NCBI GenBank assembly: GCA_002842875.1
Contig: PHEF01000016.1
Span: 1-40,644 of the forward strand
DNA: 40,644 nucleotides
Direction of reading: 5' to 3'
Origin: Alphaproteobacteria bacterium HGW-Alphaproteobacteria-3
Lineage (GTDB): Bacteria; Pseudomonadota; Alphaproteobacteria; Parvibaculales; Parvibaculaceae
This document shows positions 8,963-16,494 of this stretch, in pieces. The notes beneath the pieces are model-generated. The model was not told where the DNA came from. It searched no databases and was given only the letters and a program-made list of their open reading frames with translations. The translations under genes and the position numbers were made by a program. Numbering within the stretch: the stretch's first letter is position 1; the number at the start of each line of letters is the position of its first letter.

Positions 8963-9738
8963 GCACGAGCCGGAAAGGGGAGCCGATCATCGAGGTCGAG
9001 GGGCTCGACACGCGCTTCGGCGACAATGTCATCCACGAGAATCTCGACCTCACGGTCAGGCGCGGCGAAGTCATCGGCATCGTGGGCGGGTCGGGTACGG
9101 GCAAATCCGTCCTGCTTCGCACCATTCTCGGCCTCAAGCAGCCCGATGCAGGCCGCATCCGCGTCTTCGGTCTCGATTTTTCCACGCTTCCGGAAGCGGA
9201 GCGGCGTCTCAACGAAAGGCGCTGGGGCGTGCTCTTCCAGGATGGCGCGCTCTTCTCCGCGCTCACCGTCGCCGAGAACATCCAGGTTCCCTATCGCGAG
9301 CATCTCGACCTCTCGCAGGAGCTGATGGACGAGCTCGCGGCGGTGAAGATCGCGATGGCCGGTCTGCGCCCCTCCGCCTGCTCGCTCTATCCCTCGGAAT
9401 TGTCGGGCGGCATGCGCAAGAGGGCGGGGCTTGCGCGCGCGCTCGCGCTCGACCCCGAGATCCTCTTTCTCGACGAGCCGACGGCGGGGCTCGACCCCAT
9501 CGGCGCCGCCGCCTTCGACGAACTCCTCAACGAGCTCAAGGAAACGCTGGGCCTTACCGTTTTCCTCGTCACGCACGATCTCGACACGCTTCATGCGACC
9601 TGCGACAGGATCGCGGTGCTTGCGGAGAAGCATGTTATTCTCGTCGGCACGATCGACGACATGTTGCGTAGCAGCCATCCCTGGATTCACGAGTATTTTC
9701 ATGGGCCGCGCGCGCGTGCGGCTCTTGCGGGCAAATAA
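8959..9738 (+). CDS. mlaF: MlaF-type ABC transporter ATP-binding protein
   Basis: A 259-residue ABC ATPase that powers the Mla lipid transporter at the cytoplasmic face of the inner membrane. Walker A is GGSGTGKS (about residues 43-50), the signature is LSGGMRKR, Walker B is ILFLDEPTAGLDP and the switch histidine lies in VTHDLDT. The GMRKRAGLARAL form of the signature region is typical of the MlaF subgroup. It overlaps mlaE by four bases and is followed five bases later by mlaD, consistent with strict co-expression. Confidence 0.92.
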   Translation: MSTSRKGEPIIEVEGLDTRFGDNVIHENLDLTVRRGEVIGIVGGSGTGKSVLLRTILGLKQPDAGRIRVFGLDFSTLPEAERRLNERRWGVLFQDGALFSALTVAENIQVPYREHLDLSQELMDELAAVKIAMAGLRPSACSLYPSELSGGMRKRAGLARALALDPEILFLDEPTAGLDPIGAAAFDELLNELKETLGLTVFLVTHDLDTLHATCDRIAVLAEKHVILVGTIDDMLRSSHPWIHEYFHGPRARAALAGK

Positions 9739-9743
9739 GGGTC

Positions 9744-10652
9744 ATGGAAATCAAATCCAACAACGTCCTGATCGGCGTCTTCACTCTGGCCGCGATCGTG
9801 GGCAGCTTCCTCTTCCTGCTCTGGGTGAGCGGGGTGCAGCTCAACAAGCAGTTCGCCTATTACAAGATCGTCTTCGACGGTTCGGTGTCGGGGCTCTCTG
9901 AATCGGGCGCGGTGCAATATAACGGCCTCCCCGTCGGCAAGGTCACCGACCTTCACCTGATGGACAACAATCCGAACAAGGTCGTCGCCATCATCGAGAT
10001 CGATGCGCGCACGCCGGTAAAGGAAGACTCCGTCGCGCAGCTCGAGCTTTACGGTCTCACCGGGGTGGCGTTCATTCAGCTCACCGGCGGCAGCCCCGGA
10101 TCGGCCGCTCTCGCCGCGAAGCCCGACGAGGATTATCCCGTCATCCGCGCCGCTCCCTCGTCGCTGCAGGATATTTTGAAGAGCGGCCCCGAAACGCTTC
10201 AGAATGCCAACGAACTGATGAAGGAACTGAACAAGCTCGTTACGGAGAACCAGAAATCCGTGAACGAGGCGCTTGCCAATCTCGCCATCGTGTCGAAGGC
10301 GCTGGCCGGCAGTTCGGACGACGTTACCGTCGCTCTCAGGGAGCTTTCGGAAGCCTCGCGCCATCTGAACAGCATCGGCCGCAGCGCGGACGATCTCATG
10401 AAGGAGGACGTCAAGGCCTTCATCGGCGATGCACGCGAGGCCGCGCGCGCCTATCGCGAGGTCGCCGAGGAGCTCGATGCGGTCCTGAAGCAGAGCGGTC
10501 CCGGTCTCGGTGCCGGACTGGCGCAACTGCCGCAACTCGTCGCCGAGACGCGCTCGCTCGTCACCTCGCTCGACCGCATTGCCTCGCGGGCGGAGGACGA
10601 TCCGGCACGCTTCTTCGCCGGCAGAAACGTGCCGGAGGTCGAGGCGAAATGA
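9744..10652 (+). CDS. mlaD: MCE-domain lipid-transport protein MlaD
   Basis: A 302-residue protein with one N-terminal transmembrane helix (about residues 8-28) and an MCE domain (about 38-115: YYKIVFDGSVSGLSESGAVQYNGLPVGKV and LTGVAFIQLTGG). A long, mostly helical C-terminal region (about 140-290) probably extends into the periplasm. MCE proteins form hexameric rings that pass lipids between the membranes. It overlaps the following lipoprotein frame near its stop. It is longer than E. coli MlaD, as is usual for this branch. Confidence 0.9.
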   Translation: MEIKSNNVLIGVFTLAAIVGSFLFLLWVSGVQLNKQFAYYKIVFDGSVSGLSESGAVQYNGLPVGKVTDLHLMDNNPNKVVAIIEIDARTPVKEDSVAQLELYGLTGVAFIQLTGGSPGSAALAAKPDEDYPVIRAAPSSLQDILKSGPETLQNANELMKELNKLVTENQKSVNEALANLAIVSKALAGSSDDVTVALRELSEASRHLNSIGRSADDLMKEDVKAFIGDAREAARAYREVAEELDAVLKQSGPGLGAGLAQLPQLVAETRSLVTSLDRIASRAEDDPARFFAGRNVPEVEAK

Positions 10653-10663
10653 GGAATGGAACG

Positions 10664-11326
10664 ATGACCCGATATACGGCGCTCTTCTCGCGCCTTCTGC
10701 TTCTCGTCTTCGCGGCGTTGCCGCTCTCCGCCTGCGCGTTCGCCGATATCGCAAGCGGACCGCCGCCTGCGCTCTATGTGCTCACCGCGCCGCAGGTCGA
10801 GGTTCCGGCGGGCCCGGGCGCCACGGCACAACTCGTCGTCGAGGAATTTTCGGTGCCGGCCGCCATCGGCACGGCGCGCGTCGTCTACAAATCCTCGCCG
10901 AATTCGATCGCCTATTATGCGGACGCGCGCTGGGCGGACCGGGTGCCGCGCATGATCGCCTCGCTCGCCGTCGAGACGCTGACCGATACGGGCCGCTTTC
11001 CCGCCGTGACGGGGCCGGGCGCGCAGGTGCGCATGGACCTTGCGCTGTCGGGCGATATCCGTGCCTTCGAGGCCTATCGCGTTTCCGGCGCGGGCCTCGG
11101 CGAGAGCGCGACAAACGTCCGCGTCTCTCTCTTCGTGCGCCTCGTGCGCCTGCGCGACCGCACCATCGTCACCTCGCGCGAGTTCACCGCCGAGGCAAGG
11201 GCGGGCAGCGGCATGGACGGGGTCGTCGCGGGATACGACGCCGCGCTCGACGAGGTCCTCACCGCGCTCGCAATCTGGACATACGAACAGTCGCTCGCGG
11301 CGATGCCCGAGAAGGCGGGGCGTTAG
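10664..11326 (+). CDS. ABC-type transport auxiliary lipoprotein (PqiC-like)
   Basis: A 220-residue outer-membrane lipoprotein candidate. The signal sequence ends in a lipobox LSAC with the lipidated Cys at residue 24. The body (ALYVLTAPQ..., VVYKSSPNSIAYYADARWADRVPRMIA) matches the ABC_trans_aux/PqiC family that accompanies MCE transporters. I prefer ATG 10664 because GAGG lies nine bases upstream and it gives a clean signal peptide; ATG 10649, overlapping the mlaD stop, is the alternative. It is the last gene of the mla operon, and its stop overlaps the stop of the convergent coiled-coil gene by four bases. Confidence 0.86.
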   Translation: MTRYTALFSRLLLLVFAALPLSACAFADIASGPPPALYVLTAPQVEVPAGPGATAQLVVEEFSVPAAIGTARVVYKSSPNSIAYYADARWADRVPRMIASLAVETLTDTGRFPAVTGPGAQVRMDLALSGDIRAFEAYRVSGAGLGESATNVRVSLFVRLVRLRDRTIVTSREFTAEARAGSGMDGVVAGYDAALDEVLTALAIWTYEQSLAAMPEKAGR

Positions 11327-13527
11327 CTCAGCTTCCCCGTCGCCTGGCCGAGCATGAGATAGACCTTGCCCGTGTCCGAGGTGAGGTAGGTATCCACGAG
11401 AATATTGTCGCGGTCGCGCGCCGTCGCGGCGCCGAGCAGTTCCTCGAAACTGCCGAGGAAGCGGTCGACATGGGCACGGAACTCGCTTTCCTTGCGGTAT
11501 TTCTGCGCAATGCGATCGTAGAGCTCGCGGCCCGCGAGATTGTAGAGACGGCGGGTGAAGACGTTGCGTTCGCCCGCCTGGTAGCGCTGCCAGAGTTCCG
11601 GCGGCGGGCTTTGTTCGAGCGCGCGGTCGAGGTCGATGGCGAGCGCCTGCAGCGTTTCGATGACATGCAGCGAGGCGCGCTGGAAATCGCGTTCGTTGCC
11701 GGCGAAGGCGTTCGGGCTGCCGCCGCGCCGTTCGGCTGCCGCCAGCAGTTCCGACATGCCCCAGCGGCGCTGGTCGCCGCCCGCGCGCTGTATTTCGGGC
11801 AGCGGCGCCGCCGCCTGCGGAAAGCTGCGTTCGGTGGAGGCCGGGTAGGGCTGCGGCGAGGAGCGGTCGAGCGTGCGTGCATGGCGCACGACGATTTCAG
11901 CGATGGTTGCGAGCGCCGATATCTGTTCCTCGAGAACGTCTTTCAGCGCGCTGGCGCCGGCCGCCGCCTCCGCGGGCAGTTCGGACATGCGGCTTGCCAG
12001 TTCGTCCGTCGCCTCGTGCAGCGCGCGTCCCGCCTCGCGCGCGGTGCCGCCAAGGCCGATCATCGCGGCGTTGAAGCGGTCGGCGGCGTTGTCGCCGTCG
12101 GCGGCCGCGCGTTCGACGAGCGCGCGCAGTTCGTCCGTCTTCGTGCCCACCTTGTCGCTCATCGCTTCCGTCGCCTGGATCACGTTGCTGGAGAGCGCAT
12201 GGGTCGCGGCGGTCAGCTTTTCCGTCGTCGCCGCAATCGCCTCGCGCGCTGCATGCGTTACCTCGTTCGACAGCGCGCCCGAAGCGGCCTTCAATTCGTC
12301 CACCGTCGCGCCGATGGCGCGCGTTGCCGCGCCCGCCGAGCGGCTCACCGAGGTCGAGGCGTCGGCTGCTTCGTCGGCGCCGCGGCGGATTTCGCCGGCG
12401 ATGCTTTCGCGAAGCGCCGCCGCGCGTGCCGCTGCCGCCTCGAAGATCGTGTCGAGGCCGGCGCTCAGGCTCGATACGGCCCGGCTGATTTCCGCCGTGT
12501 GACGGGCGAGCGCCTTGTCCGCCGCGCTCATGCCGTCGCGATGCGCCTCGAACACGGTTTCGAGCCGCTTGTGTTCTTCTTCCAGCCGTCCGGCCGCCTC
12601 CGAGATGATCTCGCGCTGAAGCTCGTAGCGCTTGCCGATTTCGTCGGCCTTCGACAGGGCCGTCTCGGCCACCACTTCGAGGCGCGAGCTTTGCCGGTCC
12701 AGCATCGCCGCCGTGTGGTCGGCGCCCGCGCGCGCCGCCTCGCTCGTGCGCGACAGGGCTTCCGCCTGTTCGGCCATGCGCTTGCCCGCGGCGTCGAGGT
12801 CGCCTTCCGCCTTGCCCGCAACGCCGCGCACGGCGTCCACCTGCTCGCGGATCGCGCGCGAAATCGTGTCGCTTTCGCTGCCCAGCGTCCGGGCGATTTC
12901 TTCCAGGCTCTGTTTGTGGCGGGCGAGGAGGTCTTCCATCGTCCTTGTGCGGAATTCCGCGCGGCCCGAGCCCCGGTCGATTTCCTCGACCTCGCGGGCA
13001 ACGATCTCCTTGAGGTCCGAAGCCTGTTTCAGCGCCGCGTCCAGCCCTTCGCGCATGGCGTCGAGTTCGCGGCGCACGGCCGACGAAATCGTCGTGATCT
13101 GGCCGGTCGCGAAGTCCTCCGGGTCGGACAGGCGGATCGCCGTGCGGGCGAGCGCCTCCGACATGAGCTTCATTTCCTGCCCGCGCCAGATCGTCCAGGC
13201 GAGCATCCAGACAAGGAGGAGGGGGCCTACCGCTGCCGCCACGACGGCGCCGGTCTCGAATTCACCGAGCACCGTCAGTCCGTCCGCGCCGTAGCGGCCG
13301 AGGAGAAAGGCCGCGACCGCGCCCAGCCACAACAGGCTGGCCAGCGCCGCCGCCAGCGGGATGCGCCTGGAAGGCCGCCGCGCGATCATGCGGTAGAGCG
13401 CGCCGCCGGTCGGGCTGTCCTCGTTCGCCGCGCGCACCGGCGCGCCGGCCTCGGCGGGCTTTCCGGCAGCGGCTTCGCCCGGCGTCTCCTGCGGCGTCTC
13501 GGAGGAGGCCATATCCTTGTTTTTCAT
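11323..13527 (-). CDS. Membrane-anchored coiled-coil protein of unknown function
   Basis: About 734 residues from ATG 13527 (ATG 13560 is an alternative start with an equally modest ribosome site). A charged, Pro/Ala-rich N-terminus of some 50 residues precedes two transmembrane helices (about 56-77 and 93-114). A very long Ala/Glu/Arg-rich helical region with coiled-coil character follows (about 120-560, with many EIAR/ALxR/AAxR heptads), and a compact C-terminal domain (about 600-734: RNVFTRRLYNL, FRAHVDRFLGSFEELL) ends the protein. The layout resembles membrane-tethered scaffold or chemoreceptor-like helical rods, but no signalling motif is evident. It is divergent from an Hpt gene, a pairing that may be functional. 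I do not recognise a named family. Confidence 0.8.
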   Translation of the reverse strand: MKNKDMASSETPQETPGEAAAGKPAEAGAPVRAANEDSPTGGALYRMIARRPSRRIPLAAALASLLWLGAVAAFLLGRYGADGLTVLGEFETGAVVAAAVGPLLLVWMLAWTIWRGQEMKLMSEALARTAIRLSDPEDFATGQITTISSAVRRELDAMREGLDAALKQASDLKEIVAREVEEIDRGSGRAEFRTRTMEDLLARHKQSLEEIARTLGSESDTISRAIREQVDAVRGVAGKAEGDLDAAGKRMAEQAEALSRTSEAARAGADHTAAMLDRQSSRLEVVAETALSKADEIGKRYELQREIISEAAGRLEEEHKRLETVFEAHRDGMSAADKALARHTAEISRAVSSLSAGLDTIFEAAAARAAALRESIAGEIRRGADEAADASTSVSRSAGAATRAIGATVDELKAASGALSNEVTHAAREAIAATTEKLTAATHALSSNVIQATEAMSDKVGTKTDELRALVERAAADGDNAADRFNAAMIGLGGTAREAGRALHEATDELASRMSELPAEAAAGASALKDVLEEQISALATIAEIVVRHARTLDRSSPQPYPASTERSFPQAAAPLPEIQRAGGDQRRWGMSELLAAAERRGGSPNAFAGNERDFQRASLHVIETLQALAIDLDRALEQSPPPELWQRYQAGERNVFTRRLYNLAGRELYDRIAQKYRKESEFRAHVDRFLGSFEELLGAATARDRDNILVDTYLTSDTGKVYLMLGQATGKLS

Positions 13528-13617
13528 GAGCTTTCCCGGCGTCTGCGTCATTGCAGCCATTCCAAGTTGTCGGACCGCGGCGAGGGCGTCAACCATGTCG
13601 CATGGCGTCCCGCCGAA

Positions 13618-13645
13618 ACAAGAAAAGCCCCCGCGCACAGGGGGC
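13618..13645 (-). terminator. Rho-independent terminator on the minus strand
   Basis: On the minus strand, GCCCCC and GGGGGC form a perfect six-pair stem with a seven-base loop (13627-13645), followed by TTTTCTTGT. It lies upstream of the coiled-coil gene, so it ends a short transcript made between that gene and the Hpt gene. It could act as the small-RNA terminator or as an attenuator for the coiled-coil gene. Confidence 0.75.
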
Positions 13646-13720
13646 ATGCCGGGGGCAATTTCGAGGAGGTTTACGCAGGGCCGCGGCAGCCATTTTCACA
13701 AGGTTCTTCCGCGGTCCGTA
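13618..13720 (-). ncRNA. Candidate trans-acting small RNA with anti-Shine-Dalgarno motif
   Basis: A roughly 100-nt minus-strand transcript is predicted between a promoter (-35 TTGAAA at 13755-13750, 17-bp spacer, -10 TAATGT at 13732-13727) and a strong terminator (13645-13618). It contains a 5' hairpin closed by complementary CCGCGG arms and a presumably unpaired AACCTCCTCGA at 13671-13661, complementary to ribosome binding sites. This layout (hairpin, CU-rich anti-SD stretch, terminator) is that of several alphaproteobacterial regulatory RNAs. No convincing reading frame lies in it. It could instead be a 5' leader with attenuator for the downstream gene. Confidence 0.5.
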
Positions 13721-13726
13721 TGTCTC

Positions 13727-13755
13727 ACATTAGTTTCTGTTTACCATAATTTCAA
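13727..13755 (-). promoter_or_regulatory. Sigma-70-like promoter for the candidate small RNA
   Basis: TTGAAA (13755-13750), a 17-bp spacer and TAATGT (13732-13727) on the minus strand, with a start site expected near 13720. Confidence 0.5.
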
Positions 13756-13876
13756 CCTGACTTTCCGCTCGGGAACCGGCCATTTTCCTGTCCGGCCGCC
13801 ACCGCTTAACCAATCGGTATCGTCTTCGCCCTTACCATCGGCAATATCGAATCGGTTGAGTTCACGGAGCGGCGGC

Positions 13877-14263
13877 ATGAAGCCCACGAGCCTTGCAAAG
13901 CGGATGGAACCAGGCGGCGCCGTATACGATGCGCCTTGCGGCGCGGGACGTCCGATCGACCTCGTCCACCTCTCCAAATATACGCTCGGCAACCGCTCGC
14001 TCGAAAACGAGCTGCTCGGACTTTTCCGCAACCAGGCGGATGTCTATATCGCACGGCTCGATGCGGCCGCCGACGACACGGAATGGAAGAACGCCGCCCA
14101 CAGCCTCAAGGGCTCGGCCCGAGGCCTCGGCGCCTGGACGCTTGCCGATCTCGCCGAAGAGGCGGAGGCAACGGCGCTCGCCGCGCGCGAGAGCGTCATG
14201 GCCCGCATCCGCGAGGCGACCGTCGCGGTCAACGCCTTCATCGACAGCTTCATGGAAGCGTGA
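13877..14263 (+). CDS. Hpt (histidine phosphotransfer) domain protein
   Basis: A 128-residue single-domain phosphotransfer protein. The four-helix Hpt domain spans about residues 28-128 with the phospho-accepting His75 in the signature AAHSLKGSARGLGAW. Such proteins shuttle phosphoryl groups between hybrid kinases and response regulators; no kinase or regulator gene is visible nearby. The start at 13877 (after CGGAGCGGCGGC) gives a standard-sized protein, while the upstream in-frame extension covers the small-RNA region and is unlikely to be translated. It is divergent from the membrane coiled-coil gene and followed by a palindromic repeat. Confidence 0.85.
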   Translation: MKPTSLAKRMEPGGAVYDAPCGAGRPIDLVHLSKYTLGNRSLENELLGLFRNQADVYIARLDAAADDTEWKNAAHSLKGSARGLGAWTLADLAEEAEATALAARESVMARIREATVAVNAFIDSFMEA

Positions 14264-14297
14264 CGCGGGAATTTCCCCGGTCTGCGAAATAATTATC

Positions 14298-14405
14298 GTC
14301 ATTGCGAGGAGCGGCTAAGCCGCGACGTGGCAATCCAGGAGCCGCTCGCTCCGCGCCGGCCGCTCTGGATCGCCACGGCCGCCTTGCAGGCGGCCTCGCG
14401 ATGAC
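14298..14405. repeat. 108-bp long palindromic repeat, family 1, copy B
   Basis: It opens with GTCATTGCGAGGAGCGGCTA and closes with CCTCGCGATGAC. Inside are GGCAATCCAG and CTGGATCGCC as inner arms and a GGCCGCCTTGCAGGCGGCC subhairpin. It has the same architecture as 3458-3556 and lies between the convergent Hpt and FAD-oxidase genes. Confidence 0.83.
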
Positions 14406-14419
14406 AGTGAAGGAAATTC

Positions 14420-15553
14420 TCACTCCTCCACCATCTCCTTCACCATCTCTGCAATCGCCAGCGATGCGGTGAGCCCAGGGCTCTCGATCCCGAAGAGATT
14501 GACGAGGCCGGGCAGCCCGTGCGTCTCCGGCCTTGAAACGATGAAGTCGGCCGCAGCCTCGCCGGGCGCGTTCACCTTCGGGCGCACGCCGGAATAGGCA
14601 GGGGCGAGCGCGCCGTCCTTCAGCTCCGGCCAGTAGCGGCGGATCGCGTCGTTAAAAAGCGCCGCGCGCGACGGGTCGACCGCATAGTCCGGTTCCGTTC
14701 CTTCGGGTACGTCGATCCATTCGACGTCCGGCCCGAAGCGCGCCTGTCCGCCCATGTCGAGCGTCAGATGCACGCCGAGCCCGGCCGCCTCCGGCACGGG
14801 ATAGACGAGATGCGAGAAGGGCGCGCGGCCCGCAAGCGCAAAATAATTGCCCTTGGCGAAATGCGCCGTGGGTACATGCGCGGCATCGAGCCCTTCGACC
14901 CGCGTGGCGAGGGCAGGCGCCCAGAGCCCGCCCGCATTGACGACAATCCGTGAACGGAGCGTCATCGGCTCCGCGCCTTCCACCTGCACGGCAAAGCTGC
15001 TACCTTCGCGCGTAATGCGCGCCGCCTTCGCGTGAAAGGCGATCATGCCGCCCGCATCCTCGAAATCGCCCTGCAGGCTCAGCATATAGGCATGCGCATC
15101 GAAGATGCCGGTGGAAGGGGAGAGCAGCGCCGCCTCCACGCGGAGCGCCGGTTCCATGTCCAGCGCCTCGCGCTTCGTCAACTCGCGCAGGTCGTGGACG
15201 CCGTTCGCGCGGGCGCGCTTTGCAATGCCGCCCAGTTCCGCGAATTGCGTTTCCTCCGTCGCGACGATCAGCTTGCCGCATTTCCGGTAAGGCAGCTTGC
15301 GCGCCTCAAGATACGCATAAAGCCGCTCGCGGCCCTCCACGCAGAGCCGCGCCTTCAGGCTTCCTTCCGGATAATAGATGCCGGCATGGATCACCTCGCT
15401 GTTGCGCGCCGAGATTTCCGTCCCGATAGCGCCATGCCGTTCCAGCACCACGGTCTCGTGGCCGGCGAGCGCCAGCGCCCGCGCGCAAGCAAGCCCCACG
15501 GCGCCTGCGCCGATGACGACTGCATCGATTTCATGTGTCTCCGCCACCGGCAC
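14420..15553 (-). CDS. FAD-dependent oxidoreductase, L-2-hydroxyglutarate oxidase-like (DAO family)
   Basis: A 377-residue flavoprotein. The N-terminal FAD-binding motif is [17 protein letters not shown] (about residues 12-28), followed by the family strings [23 protein letters not shown] and GKLIVATEE. The C-terminal [17 protein letters not shown] closes the FAD site. These features match the L-2-hydroxyglutarate dehydrogenase/LhgO branch of the DAO superfamily, which oxidises L-2-hydroxyglutarate to 2-oxoglutarate; related substrates cannot be excluded. Length is near that of the family. The gene stands alone, with a repeat-rich region upstream and a palindromic repeat downstream. Confidence 0.86.
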   Translation of the reverse strand: MPVAETHEIDAVVIGAGAVGLACARALALAGHETVVLERHGAIGTEISARNSEVIHAGIYYPEGSLKARLCVEGRERLYAYLEARKLPYRKCGKLIVATEETQFAELGGIAKRARANGVHDLRELTKREALDMEPALRVEAALLSPSTGIFDAHAYMLSLQGDFEDAGGMIAFHAKAARITREGSSFAVQVEGAEPMTLRSRIVVNAGGLWAPALATRVEGLDAAHVPTAHFAKGNYFALAGRAPFSHLVYPVPEAAGLGVHLTLDMGGQARFGPDVEWIDVPEGTEPDYAVDPSRAALFNDAIRRYWPELKDGALAPAYSGVRPKVNAPGEAAADFIVSRPETHGLPGLVNLFGIESPGLTASLAIAEMVKEMVEE

Positions 15554-15622
15554 TCTCCCTCACGTCACGGGAAAGCAGTGCCGGAGAAAGGGGAGGGAGG
15601 CAAGGGGCTCTATATAAAGAAC

Positions 15623-15697
15623 GTCATTGCCGGGCCGGACCGCAGGTCCGTGACCCGGCAATCCAGTAGCCGCGCAAGCGGCGTCCTCCTCACATGA
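15623..15697. repeat. Palindromic repeat, family 2 (partial)
   Basis: It begins GTCATTGCCGGGCCGGACC, with an inner hairpin GGACCGCAGGTCC and complementary CCGGG/CCCGG arms, then GGCAATCCAG and an ending CACATGAC. It differs from family 1 in the inner arms and seems truncated or diverged on its right side. Confidence 0.55.
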
Positions 15698-15744
15698 CTC
15701 TGACCCGGTGTTCGCAGCAGTCCTAGATGCCTGGGGCGAGCCCC

Positions 15745-15993
15745 CACTGCTGTCCGGTTAAGCGGACTCCGGTTGCAGAAGTGAGGCTCTCGACTCCAAC
15801 CAAAGTCGTCATGGCCCGATTTATTCGGGCCATCCACGTCTTTTCGGCAGGTAAAAACTGAAAAGAAGAAAGAAAGACGTGGATGACCCGCCAAAAAAGT
15901 TTGAAGGAGGGCCGGGTCATGACGAAAAGGGAGAAAGTACCGTGTCGCAAGTGGATTGAATCAAACCGTGCTCTTCTTAACCGGACGGCAGTG
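15745..15993. mobile_element. 249-bp MITE-like element with 18-bp terminal inverted repeats
   Basis: The left end CACTGCTGTCCGGTTAAG (15745-15762) and the complement of the right end, CACTGCCGTCCGGTTAAG (15976-15993), match at 17 of 18 positions. No transposase is encoded, so this looks like a non-autonomous insertion-sequence derivative. The sequence on either side (GGGGCGAGCCC and GTCAAGCCCGGGCATGACG) resembles the two halves of another palindromic repeat, suggesting insertion into one. I see no clear target-site duplication. Confidence 0.6.
15808..15923. repeat. 116-bp palindromic repeat nested in the MITE-like element
   Basis: The outer arms are GTCATGGCCCG and CGGGTCATGAC. A GGCCCGATTTATTCGGGCC subhairpin follows the left arm, and ATCCACGTCTTT pairs with AAAGACGTGGAT in the middle. 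It is another member of the GTCAT...ATGAC palindrome group, with different inner sequence. Confidence 0.65.
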
Positions 15994-16209
15994 AGTCAAG
16001 CCCGGGCATGACGTGAAAGGGAAGCGGACGGAAAACCGGGGACAAGTTTTCAGAAAAAATCTTCTCCCCACTTCCGGGGATAACTCAGCCTCTGCGCGCC
16101 GCGCCGCAACATATCCCCCTCATGCGGCTGCGAAGGGGAGGACGTCCGGAGCGCCGCTCCGGGTGGGCGATAAAATGCGGAGCGGGGATATCGCCGCCAT
16201 TTTTAACGG

Positions 16210-16249
16210 TTCGATGACATTCGGATGACAGCCGGCACCGGCTTATCCC
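16210..16249 (+). repeat. 40-bp conserved intergenic motif, copy 1
   Basis: This begins TTCGATGACATTC, has TGACA and CGG in the middle and ends CGGCTTATCCC. Without gaps it matches 32 of 40 positions of the complement of 34287-34248. It includes a direct repeat ATGACAT-TCGG-ATGACAG (16214-16231) that resembles a PhoB box read on the minus strand. Confidence 0.6.
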
Positions 16250-16330
16250 CGGCCCTCCAATCTCCCAACGAAATCAGTGGGTTGGGCGCGAACGAAAAAC
16301 GCCGAATTGTGACAGTGGGGTGCGAAAAGC

Positions 16331-16440
16331 CGTGATTTGTCCCCGGATAGCGCCGATTTAATCCCCGGTGGCCCGCCGGTTTATCCCCGCCGTGCGCACG
16401 GATTTATCCCCGTGCGCGCGGCGGGTTATCCCCGGAAGAG
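16331..16440 (+). repeat. Iteron-like array: five TTTATCCCCG units at 22-bp period
   Basis: Five direct copies of a motif with consensus GATTTATCCCCG have their CCCC starting at 16341, 16363, 16385, 16408 and 16430, i.e. spacings of 22, 22, 23 and 22. The units are GATTTGTCCCCG, GATTTAATCCCCG, GGTTTATCCCCG, GATTTATCCCCG and GGGTTATCCCCG. The even, two-helical-turn spacing puts all sites on one face of the DNA, as for iterons or a multi-site operator. The array ends about 55 bases past the stop of the hydrolase gene. The spacers are not conserved. Confidence 0.75.
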
Positions 16441-16494
16441 GCGCTGCCTTGCCCGCCCTCAAAACCATCCGTCAACGGATTAAAAAGGAGCGGA

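Larger units (their letters stand above)
15554..16494. other. Gene-free intergenic region of about 940 bp, repeat-rich
   Basis: No credible gene is present. Going from low to high coordinates it holds a second-type palindromic repeat (15623-15697), a 249-bp element with terminal inverted repeats enclosing a further palindrome (15745-15993), remains of a GCCCGGGCATGACG-type repeat around its edges, a stretch with scattered TATCCCC motifs, a 40-bp motif shared with 34248-34287, and a five-copy 22-bp-period array (16331-16440). Short apparent reading frames here have no family features. Confidence 0.8.

Noticed and set aside
13528..13647. Extension of the coiled-coil protein up to 13647
   Set aside because: That frame reads through the strong terminator hairpin and gives non-conserved, Cys/Gly-rich sequence.
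10510..13749. A 1079-codon open frame on the plus strand
   Set aside because: It is antisense to the coiled-coil gene and runs through the end of mlaD and the lipoprotein gene. Its Arg-rich composition is typical of a shadow frame in GC-rich DNA.
16077..16440. DnaA boxes in the TTATCCCC-rich region
   Set aside because: DnaA boxes are TTATCCACA-like. These sites consistently end in CCCC, so they are not DnaA boxes, although another initiator-type protein cannot be excluded.
16331..16440. A CRISPR array
   Set aside because: The repeated part is only about 12 bases with 10-base spacers, far shorter than CRISPR units, and there are no cas genes.
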